Part shown: piece by piece, positions 41,659-47,729 of the stretch
How the letters are laid out: every line of letters begins with the position of its first letter
How positions within the stretch are numbered: the first letter of the stretch is position 1
Assembly: GCA_021804965.1 (NCBI GenBank)
Contig: JAJZGG010000012.1
Coordinates: forward strand, 1 to 47,729
Direction of reading: 5' to 3'
Source of the DNA: Acidobacteriota bacterium
Lineage (GTDB): Bacteria > Acidobacteriota > Terriglobia > Terriglobales > Acidobacteriaceae
DNA: 47,729 nt
Translations under genes and position numbers: made by a program
Notes under the pieces: generated by a model
What the model saw: the letters and a program-made list of their open reading frames with translations, nothing else
Told to the model about the DNA's origin: nothing
The model's database searches: none

Positions 41659-43131
41659 ATGCGCACCCACTTCCCCTTCGCAGGCAAGCCTGGACGTTTT
41701 TCCACCCGCTTCTCCCGCCCGCTCCTTGCGTTGCTGCCCGTCTTCTGCGCTGCCGTCGTGCTTTCAGGTTGCAGCGGCTCCTCCAGCCCGATGGTCCAGC
41801 CAGGCGCAACCACGGTGGTGGTGATGGCGTCCAGCACGGCCAACGATCAACTGGTGGCTCTTCCGCTGACGCTGCAAAGCCTGATGCTCAAGAGCCAGTC
41901 CGGAACCACCGTTACCGTCTTCTCCACGCCCATCAGCGCCGAGTATATCCACCTGAACGGAAATCCCCAGCCGCTGGTCACGGCCAGCATTCCGCAGGAT
42001 ACGTATGTCTCCGCCTTTGCCGTCTTTGCGGGTGCCGCGCCCACATGTGTCGGCCTGCATCTGGTGAACTCGGGGATGATCACTCCAGGATCGACGCCGG
42101 TTGTGACGGTGAACCTGCCGCAGCCGATCCAGGTGACGGGAACGGCCATGGCCATCGATCTGGATCTCCAGGTCTCGCAGTCCTTCCAGTATGCCGGTGG
42201 CTGCACCCTTGGAACCTCGGCGCCACTGAATCCCACCTTTACGCTGACCGCGATGGACATTGCCGCGCAGCCGACGAACAGCACCAACGGGCGGTCTGTC
42301 GGAATGTATGGGGTCATCACCGCGGTGAATGCCGCGAACGGGACCTTCACTGCCAACGGACTGAATCAACAATCGGGGGGTCCATCGCCCGTCTGGCAGG
42401 TGTCCACCAATGGCAGCACGGCCTACGATGGCGTAAGCAATCTCTCCGGGCTCAGCGCCGGACTGCCGGTGGATATGGATGTCTCCCTGCAGCCGGATGG
42501 CAGCCTGCTGGCCACGCGCGTTGCGGTGGTGGATGCGAATACGGCCAATCTGGACATGCTGAACGGAGAGGTTCTGAATCTTGGATATCCTCCGTCGTCC
42601 CTGACCGCACTGTCCAATCAGGCTGTCGGAGCCGTCGCGATCAACTTCGAGATCGTCGGATATGCGCAGGCAGCCTCGCAGATCTCAACCCAGTTCCCGA
42701 ACGTGAAAAACCTGCCCTTCCCGGCAGTCTTTCAGGCAGCAAGTGCCACGCCGGGGCAGAATCTTCTGGTTGCAGCCAACATCTCGTACTCCAATGCATT
42801 TTCCACCAACACATTCCCGGCCACTGCGGTGGAGCTGGTGCCGCAGACGATCAATGGAACGGTGACGGCCGTCTCCGCGAGCGGTGGCTTTACGGTCTAC
42901 ACGGTCACGCTTGCGCCGTACGATCTGTTTCCCATCGTGGCTGCGGCCAATGCCGGCCAGTCGGTGGTGCCGACCGCGCCGAACACCGTCCAGGTGTATG
43001 CCGACAGCAGCACCGCGGTGCTCGAGCCGGTGAGTACCGGATCGGTCTTCCGCTTCTATGGACTGGTCTTCAATGACAAAGGCACGTTGCGGATGGATTG
43101 CGCGCAGATTGCAGCCGGTGTGGCCGAATAG
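41659..43131 (+). CDS. Lipoprotein with DUF5666-like repeats
   Basis: The 490-residue protein has an N-terminal signal with lipobox LSGC (about residues 36-39, lipidated Cys) followed by a Ser-rich linker. The rest is beta-rich; VGMYGVITAVNAANGTFTANG and INGTVTAVSASGGFTVYTV resemble DUF5666 repeats, one near residue 210-230 and one near 400. The region between resembles DUF4382-type domains (TTVTVFSTPISAEYIHLNGN). Both domains occur in secreted acidobacterial lipoproteins with unknown function. The ATG at 41659 is acceptable but has no strong ribosome site. It is followed, on the other strand, by tRNA-Ser. Domain assignment is from memory of the pattern, so moderate. Confidence 0.8.
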   Translation: MRTHFPFAGKPGRFSTRFSRPLLALLPVFCAAVVLSGCSGSSSPMVQPGATTVVVMASSTANDQLVALPLTLQSLMLKSQSGTTVTVFSTPISAEYIHLNGNPQPLVTASIPQDTYVSAFAVFAGAAPTCVGLHLVNSGMITPGSTPVVTVNLPQPIQVTGTAMAIDLDLQVSQSFQYAGGCTLGTSAPLNPTFTLTAMDIAAQPTNSTNGRSVGMYGVITAVNAANGTFTANGLNQQSGGPSPVWQVSTNGSTAYDGVSNLSGLSAGLPVDMDVSLQPDGSLLATRVAVVDANTANLDMLNGEVLNLGYPPSSLTALSNQAVGAVAINFEIVGYAQAASQISTQFPNVKNLPFPAVFQAASATPGQNLLVAANISYSNAFSTNTFPATAVELVPQTINGTVTAVSASGGFTVYTVTLAPYDLFPIVAAANAGQSVVPTAPNTVQVYADSSTAVLEPVSTGSVFRFYGLVFNDKGTLRMDCAQIAAGVAE

Positions 43132-43175
43132 ATGGCGCTGCCGCCGCGTCTACGGTAGCGGCGCAAGCCAGGCTG

Positions 43176-43265
43176 TGGCGGAGAGGGTGGGATTCGAACC
43201 CACGGAACCCTTTCAGGCTCGGCGGTTTTCAAGACCGCTGCCATCAACCGCTCGGCCACCTCTCC
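43176..43265 (-). tRNA. tRNA-Ser (anticodon TGA)
   Basis: The minus strand reads GGAGAGG (43265-43259) pairing with CCTCTCC (43186-43180), a D arm, anticodon stem GCGGT/ACCGC with loop CTTGAAA (anticodon TGA), a long variable arm typical of Ser tRNAs, and a T arm with GTTCGAATC. The discriminator is G and CCA is encoded (43178-43176). Length 90 nt. Confidence 0.97.
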
Positions 43266-43331
43266 GCGTCTGGAATCGATTGTATCGCGCAGGCAGGGGA
43301 GATAAGCTCGAAGGGGTGGAGGAATGCTGGC

Positions 43332-43700
43332 GTGCGCGTGGACAAATGGCTCTGGGTGGCACGGTTCTTCAAGACGCGTGCCCTGGCGGCGCGAAGCTGC
43401 GAGCTGGGACGGGTGCAACTGGGCGGACAGGTGGTGAAGCCGGCACGGGAAGTGCGGGTGGGCGACCTGCTGCGGATTCGCACCGAAGCCGCCGAGTTTG
43501 AGGTTGCGGTGCTGGGGATGAGCGAGATGCGAGGCCCGGCATCCGTGGCACAGACGCTCTATGCCGAGACCGAGACCAGCCGGGCGCAGCGTGCGCTGGT
43601 GGCCGAGCAGCGGCGGCTGGAGCCGCAGATGACCGCCCTCAGCGGCGGGCGACCCACCAAGAAGGATCGGCGCGACCTGGCCCGGCTGCGCGACCGATAG
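43332..43700 (+). CDS. S4-domain RNA-binding protein, Hsp15-like
   Basis: The 122-residue protein has an N-terminal S4 domain (RVDKWLWVARFFKTRALAARSCELGRVQLGGQVVKPAREVRVGDLLRIR) followed by a basic C-terminus (GRPTKKDRRDLARLRDR). Hsp15 binds free 50S subunits that still carry a nascent peptidyl-tRNA and helps to recycle them after heat shock. The GTG at 43332 has GGAGG (43318-43322) 9 nt upstream; a second GTG at 43338 is possible, and the frame is open upstream over the tRNA gene, which is not coding. It converges on the amidase gene with 36 bp between, containing a perfect palindrome. Confidence 0.9.
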   Translation: MRVDKWLWVARFFKTRALAARSCELGRVQLGGQVVKPAREVRVGDLLRIRTEAAEFEVAVLGMSEMRGPASVAQTLYAETETSRAQRALVAEQRRLEPQMTALSGGRPTKKDRRDLARLRDR

Positions 43701-43713
43701 CCGGCCACCGCAG

Positions 43714-43729
43714 CGGATCGCGCGATCCG
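43714..43729. other. 16-bp perfect palindrome between convergent genes
   Basis: CGGATCGCGCGATCCG lies in the 36-bp gap between the stops of the S4 gene and the amidase gene. It can form an 8-bp stem without T-run, and may act as a bidirectional transcription barrier or a protein-binding site. Confidence 0.5.
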
Positions 43730-43736
43730 GCCTTCC

Positions 43737-45596
43737 TTACGGCATATTCGGCAGCAGGCCCTGCTCCACCAGAACCGGCGGATGGCGATGGTGGGTGATC
43801 TGTTCGTAGGCAAAGCCCCAGCCCAGCAGGTCGCCGTCGTGCCAGCGCCGGGTGGAGATCTCCAGACCGAACGGCAGGCCGGAGGGGTAAAAGCCGCCCG
43901 GGACAACAATCGCCGGAACGCCCAGAATGTTGACCCAGCTGGTGTCGCTGTGCGGACCTTCGCTGATGGTGCCGGAGATGCCTCCGGTGCGGGCGTAGCT
44001 TTGCGGCATGGTCTCGTCGGGCGGCGGCATCTGCGTGGCCGGATAGACATAGCCATCAAGGTGGTAGCGGTCGAGGGTGGCGTTGTAGAGGTCGAGCGCC
44101 TGCTGGCGGGGATGGGAGTAGTTGGCGTTGGCTGCCGGATCGGTTTCCACGCGCATCTGCTGTTGCGGCGGTTCGGTGGTGCGCAGGCGGGTGGGATTCA
44201 CCACCGTGTCGGGAATGGACTGGCCGGTGGCCTTCTGGTATTCGGCGATGGAGTGGTACTGGGCCGGTCCAAAGAGGCTCAGGAACTGGTTGGTGCCTTC
44301 GGCAACGTAAGGCATGGTTCCGGCGCGGCTCACAATCCGGGCAAAGGATGGCGGCAGCAGATCGTCGTCAAAGACGATGGTGGCCCCGGCGGCGCGCAGC
44401 CCATCCAGCGCCGCCAGGAAGGCTTTGCGGGTGGAGTTGCGCAAGGGCAGAATCGCATCCTTCTCTTCGGCAGCGGCCACGTCTTCGGGAACCACCGCCG
44501 GGATGCCCTGGAAGGGAATCCCCGAGCCCTGCAGGATGAATGCGGGAACGCCGAAGCGCTTGCCGCGCAGGGCTCCCGACTTCAGATAGCGGGTATAGGG
44601 CCCGGCCTGGGCCTTGGCGGGTGCATCGGCCGTGCGGGGATCGAGCGGATCCGGCTGCGGCGTGGGATTGGCTCCCGTCATCGCTGTCAGCGCAATCGCG
44701 GCATCGGTTACGGTGCGGGCAATGGGACCGGTGTTGTCCAGCAGCCAGTCCAGCGGAGCGATGCCGGCAATGCTGACCAGACCGCGTGTGGGGAAGTAGC
44801 CGACCACCGCGCTGGTCGCTGCCGGCATGCGGATCGAGTTGCCGGTGTCGGTTCCATTGCCCAGCACGGCGTAGTTGCTGGTGACCGCCGTGACCGTGCC
44901 GCCGGAGGAGCCACCGGGACTGAAGCGCACATCGTAGGCGTTGCCGGTGCGGCCAAAGGCGGAGCTGCGATTCGTGTCACTGGCGGCAAAGTCGGGCATG
45001 TTCGTGATGCCCAGAAAGACGGCACCGGCGGCGCGAAGCCGGGCAACGATGGTGGCATCCCGCGGCGCAACCAGCTCATGGCCCGGCAGCATGTATCCGC
45101 TCCAGCCATCGGTGGTCACCTGCCCGGCAATGCTGGTGTTGGCCTTGGTGACGATGGGAACACCCCACAGCCAGCCGCGCTCCGGCCAGGAGGGCAGCGA
45201 GCCGGAGGCAAGCTGGCGGTCCATGCGCGCTGCCTGGGCAAAGGCCTGGCGCCGTTCCGTCGTCTGCACCGCGCGATAGATGGGGTTGTAGCGGTCGATG
45301 CGCGCAAAGTACCAGCCCACCACCTGGGTCACGGTGACCGCATGGGCCGTGTAGAGGCTCTCCAGTTGCGGCACGGTGATCTCAAAGAGCTGGGAGTCGA
45401 GCGTGGTAGCCCGGGAGGAAGCTGCCTGCGGGGTGGGCGAGGCAGAGACGGACCCCAGCGCAAAGCCAAGCCCAACCCCAAGCCCAGACTCAAGCCCAGC
45501 CCCCAGCCCCAGCCCAAGCCCAGACCTGCAGGCGGACAGCAGACAGACAACAGCGACGAGAGCGGGAAGCAGACGGATCGATCGGTGACGGAACAT
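43737..45596 (-). CDS. Amidase-signature-family hydrolase, lipoprotein
   Basis: The 619-residue protein has a signal with lipobox LLSAC (Cys23) and then an insert of Gly/Leu repeats (about residues 25-50, GLGLG-type) before the amidase domain. The catalytic triad of the amidase signature family is Lys151 (VTKANTS), the cis-Ser in SPGGSSGG (about 231) and Ser254 in GTDTGNSIRMPAA. The family hydrolyses amides; members that carry TGNS are found among secreted enzymes of bacteria, so the substrate is open. The Gly/Leu insert is encoded by short repeats at 45462-45530. The ATG at 45596 is the first of the frame. It is divergent from a TonB receptor gene and converges on the S4 gene. Confidence 0.9.
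   Translation of the reverse strand: MFRHRSIRLLPALVAVVCLLSACRSGLGLGLGAGLESGLGVGLGFALGSVSASPTPQAASSRATTLDSQLFEITVPQLESLYTAHAVTVTQVVGWYFARIDRYNPIYRAVQTTERRQAFAQAARMDRQLASGSLPSWPERGWLWGVPIVTKANTSIAGQVTTDGWSGYMLPGHELVAPRDATIVARLRAAGAVFLGITNMPDFAASDTNRSSAFGRTGNAYDVRFSPGGSSGGTVTAVTSNYAVLGNGTDTGNSIRMPAATSAVVGYFPTRGLVSIAGIAPLDWLLDNTGPIARTVTDAAIALTAMTGANPTPQPDPLDPRTADAPAKAQAGPYTRYLKSGALRGKRFGVPAFILQGSGIPFQGIPAVVPEDVAAAEEKDAILPLRNSTRKAFLAALDGLRAAGATIVFDDDLLPPSFARIVSRAGTMPYVAEGTNQFLSLFGPAQYHSIAEYQKATGQSIPDTVVNPTRLRTTEPPQQQMRVETDPAANANYSHPRQQALDLYNATLDRYHLDGYVYPATQMPPPDETMPQSYARTGGISGTISEGPHSDTSWVNILGVPAIVVPGGFYPSGLPFGLEISTRRWHDGDLLGWGFAYEQITHHRHPPVLVEQGLLPNMP
45462..45530. repeat. 6-bp repeats (AGCCCA-type) in the amidase gene
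   Basis: The + strand is built of AGCCCA, AGCCCC and CAAGCC hexamers with a few interruptions. On the coding (minus) strand they give the Gly/Leu-rich stretch right after the lipobox of the amidase lipoprotein. Confidence 0.85.
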
Positions 45597-45983
45597 GCCC
45601 TATTTTGCCCCGGCAAGCTGGCGGTGAGCGGAGAAAATTGAGTCTGTCGTAAAGAAGGCAATCCTTTGTTAAGAACTATGGAAACCGGGAGGCTGGCAGG
45701 GGCTGCTACGGATTTTCATAATAATTTGACGCAAAGTTCATGTCTTGTCGGGATTTTCGCCGCTCTCAATTCGCGCATCACATTGTTTTATAAAGACATA
45801 GCAATATTTCTCCTGAAAATAAGGCTTTGGTTATAAACGTGCTAATGAAGATGCAGAATCGTGACAGTACTGAGACGCAGTGCAGGAAGTCCGGCTTTCC
45901 CCCGAGCCCGACTAAGGTACGACCTTCGCAGTGGTTTCTTGTGTGAATCGATGTTTATTTCCTGAGCGTTAGGAGAAATGCCG
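45597..45983. other. 387-bp intergenic region upstream of the third TonB receptor
   Basis: The region is clearly richer in A and T than its surroundings (about 45640-45860). It holds TATAAA and TTATAA (-10-like) and TTGACG (-35-like) but no unique promoter can be chosen. No reading frame in it looks like a gene. Two consecutive hairpins lie near its 3' end (45888-45926). Confidence 0.6.
45888..45926 (+). other. Two consecutive hairpins in the leader of the TonB receptor
   Basis: AGTCCGGCT (45888-45896) pairs with AGCCCGACT (45905-45913) with one mismatch; AAGGT (45914-45918) pairs with ACCTT (45922-45926). Direct repeats CGCAGTG flank them (45876-45882, 45927-45933). They sit 45 nt before the Shine-Dalgarno. 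Confidence 0.45.
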
Positions 45984-47729
45984 ATGCGTATGTCCTTGCG
46001 GAAGTTTGCGGGTCTATCGAAAGTGGCAAATAAGAAGGGGATGCGGACCGCAACGGTACTGCAGAGCCTGGTGATGGCGGGCGCGCTGGTCTTTGGCGTG
46101 GCCGTGGGTGTGCGTGGGACAGTGGCCCATGCGCAGGCAAGCACTGCAGCGGGTTCCATTGCTGGAACGATCATGGACGGCAAGGGTGCTGTGATTCCGC
46201 AGGCAGCAATCACGATCAAGAACATCCAGACGGGCGCGACACGAAAGGTCACCTCGGATGGATCCGGATACTGGACGGCCGGTTCGCTGAATCCCGGCAA
46301 CTACAGTGTGTCGGTGACGGCCCCCGGATTTTCCACGGCCACGGAGACCGTCGTGGTCCAGATCGGCAACGTCTCCAACGGCAACATCAAGCTGGCCGTG
46401 GGCAGCACGACCCAGGAAGTGGACGTAACCGCCGATGAGACAGTGGTGAACACCACCCAGTCAACGGTCGGTGGCGTTCTGACGACCCAGCAGATTGACA
46501 CGCTCCCCATCAGCGGCCGGAACTTCCTCGATCTGGCCCAGCTGCAGCCGGGCGTTCAGCTGCAGAGCGGCGAGACCTTTGATCCGACCAAGGCAGGGTA
46601 TTCGTCGATCTCGATCAACGGCGTCAACGGGCGTACGGCCCGCATTCTGCTCGATGGCCAGGACATCTCCGACGAGACGGTGGGAACGACGACCATGAAC
46701 GTGAGCCAGGGATCGATCCAGGAGTTTGAGATCTCCCGCTCTTCGCTCGATATTTCGAACGAGCTGACCAGCTCGGGCGCCGTGACGGTAAGCACCCGCA
46801 GCGGTACGAATGCCATTCACGGGCAGGCCTTTGGCCTGTTTCGCGACCAGCGTTCCGGTGCGGCGGCAGCTCCCGGCGGCACCAACTATCCCTTCCAGCG
46901 CAACCAGTTCGGCGGCCGCATCGGTGGACCGATCATCAAGGACAAACTCTTCTACTTTGCCAACGCGGAGCGCGTGAAGCAGGATGCCTTCAACTCCGTG
47001 CAGGTGGCAGCTCCCTTCCAGGCGCTGAGCGGCGGCTATACCTCGCCCTTCCGCGACAACTATGACACGGGCCGCATTGACTACAACGCTCCGGCCGGTG
47101 TGCACCTCTTCTTCCGCGGATCGTACGAGAACAACCTGGATGATTCCACCTACGGATACGGATACTCGCGCTACGGCAACAAGGACAACACCTATGCCCT
47201 GGCTGGCGGAGCCGATTTCGTTACGGGCCGCTTCATTCACAGCCTGCGCTGGAGCTATTTGAAGTTCCACAACCTGATCGGCGATCAGACCGGCTCGGGC
47301 GTTCCCAACCTGGCACCGGGCGTGGAGCTGGATATCAACGGGCTGTATACCGGACCGAACCTGCTTGCCCCGCAGCAGACCTACCAGTCCGACAAGCAGT
47401 TCCGCTACGACAGCGGCTTCAACGTGAAGAACCACCAGTTCCAGTACGGCGTGAGCCTGAACCGGATTCTGGGCGGCGGCTTTGCCAGCTTCTTCGGTCT
47501 GGCTCCGCAGGTCCAGGGTGACTTCCAGGCAGGCCCGGTCGATGGTGCCAGCTTTGCCAGCGATCCGACGGACTACTCCACCTCGCTCGTGATTCTGGGC
47601 AACGGAGAAGGCTACAACACGGAGATTCCCAGCTTTAACAATCCTGCCGGCGGCCAGGGCGACTGGCGTCTGGGCATCTACTTCGGCGATACCTGGAAGA
47701 TGACCCCGCGCCTCACCGTCAACTACGGT
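45984..47729 (+). CDS. TonB-dependent receptor with carboxypeptidase-regulatory domain, 3' end outside window
   Basis: The first 582 codons of an open frame are visible. A long signal-like region (about residues 1-50; TVLQSLVMAGALVFGVAVGV ending VAHAQA) is followed by a carboxypeptidase-regulatory-like domain (about 55-130: GSIAGTIMDGKGAVIPQAAIT), a plug (TLPISGRNFLDLAQLQPG, INGVNGRTARILLDGQDI, SIQEFEISRSSLDIS) and the first barrel strands (KLFYFANAERVKQD). This is an Oar/SusC-type receptor for uptake of large ligands. AGGAG at 45971-45975 favours the ATG at 45984 over the one at 45978; a further ATG at 45990 is in frame. It is divergent from the amidase, with an AT-rich 387-bp leader region. 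Confidence 0.93.
   Translation, partial: MRMSLRKFAGLSKVANKKGMRTATVLQSLVMAGALVFGVAVGVRGTVAHAQASTAAGSIAGTIMDGKGAVIPQAAITIKNIQTGATRKVTSDGSGYWTAGSLNPGNYSVSVTAPGFSTATETVVVQIGNVSNGNIKLAVGSTTQEVDVTADETVVNTTQSTVGGVLTTQQIDTLPISGRNFLDLAQLQPGVQLQSGETFDPTKAGYSSISINGVNGRTARILLDGQDISDETVGTTTMNVSQGSIQEFEISRSSLDISNELTSSGAVTVSTRSGTNAIHGQAFGLFRDQRSGAAAAPGGTNYPFQRNQFGGRIGGPIIKDKLFYFANAERVKQDAFNSVQVAAPFQALSGGYTSPFRDNYDTGRIDYNAPAGVHLFFRGSYENNLDDSTYGYGYSRYGNKDNTYALAGGADFVTGRFIHSLRWSYLKFHNLIGDQTGSGVPNLAPGVELDINGLYTGPNLLAPQQTYQSDKQFRYDSGFNVKNHQFQYGVSLNRILGGGFASFFGLAPQVQGDFQAGPVDGASFASDPTDYSTSLVILGNGEGYNTEIPSFNNPAGGQGDWRLGIYFGDTWKMTPRLTVNYG

Noticed and set aside
43782-45641. Plus-strand frame of 619 codons
   Set aside because: Antisense to the amidase; no ribosome site or domain, and the minus strand has the catalytic triad.
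45640-45860. AT-rich stretch as a horizontally acquired island
   Set aside because: It is only ~220 bp, contains no gene or repeat ends and is best explained as a promoter-rich intergenic region.

Overview
The window looks like chromosomal DNA of an acidobacterium (Acidobacteriota, probably Acidobacteriaceae). This rests on the high GC content, three very large Oar-like TonB-dependent receptors (carboxypeptidase-regulatory domain plus plug and barrel), a fused ABC-2 permease/M1 peptidase, DUF2911-type and DUF5666-like proteins, and the mix of plant-polysaccharide glycosidases. I see no phage, insertion sequence, CRISPR array or plasmid genes. Most of the window is core genome.

Layout. 1-3021: TonB-dependent receptor cut by the window edge and broken by an in-frame TAG at 166-168. 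3120-4409: TPR lipoprotein-free periplasmic protein. 4496-5905 (minus): a small membrane protein and a GDSL/SGNH esterase lipoprotein. 6031-7611 (minus): RlmI-type rRNA methyltransferase, divergent from a GH79 glycosidase (7791-9443). 9698-11518: cysK-cysE cysteine synthesis pair. 11596-12468: beta-barrel-like protein. 12638-14449 (minus): aldo/keto reductase and ferredoxin-NADP reductase-like flavoprotein. 14647-15342: ABC ATPase. 15357-17821 (minus): YdcF-like protein, nitroreductase, unknown protein. 18022-19788: dnaG.

19850-27243 is the most coherent functional unit. A SusC-like TonB receptor (minus) diverges from a LacI-family regulator, which is followed by a GH44 endoglucanase/xyloglucanase. 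The shared intergenic region holds two near-identical 14-bp LacI-type operators, one just downstream of a recognisable promoter of the receptor. This reads as a small autoregulated beta-glucan or xyloglucan utilisation locus.

27343-33320: msrA; a winged-helix regulator/membrane protein operon with an operator-like inverted repeat inside its promoter; another membrane protein; tRNA-Arg(CCG); a DUF2911 protein; a 97-residue protein whose start codon overlaps, on the other strand, that of a BtuF-like protein; a PP-loop ATPase; and a family-6 (hypoxanthine) DNA glycosylase. 33304-37832 (minus): ABC ATPase plus ABC-2 permease fused to an M1 metallopeptidase. 38003-41380: HEAT-repeat protein, thiL, M23 peptidase. 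41659-47729: lipoprotein, tRNA-Ser(TGA), Hsp15-like S4 protein, amidase lipoprotein, and the 5' part of a third TonB receptor with a structured leader.

Two window-wide patterns stand out. First, about ten gene ends or junctions carry short tandem duplications (period 6 to 21 bp), some of them expanding proteins in frame. Second, many genes carry two in-frame start codons exactly 6 nt apart, with the Shine-Dalgarno spaced for the second one; starts here were chosen accordingly.
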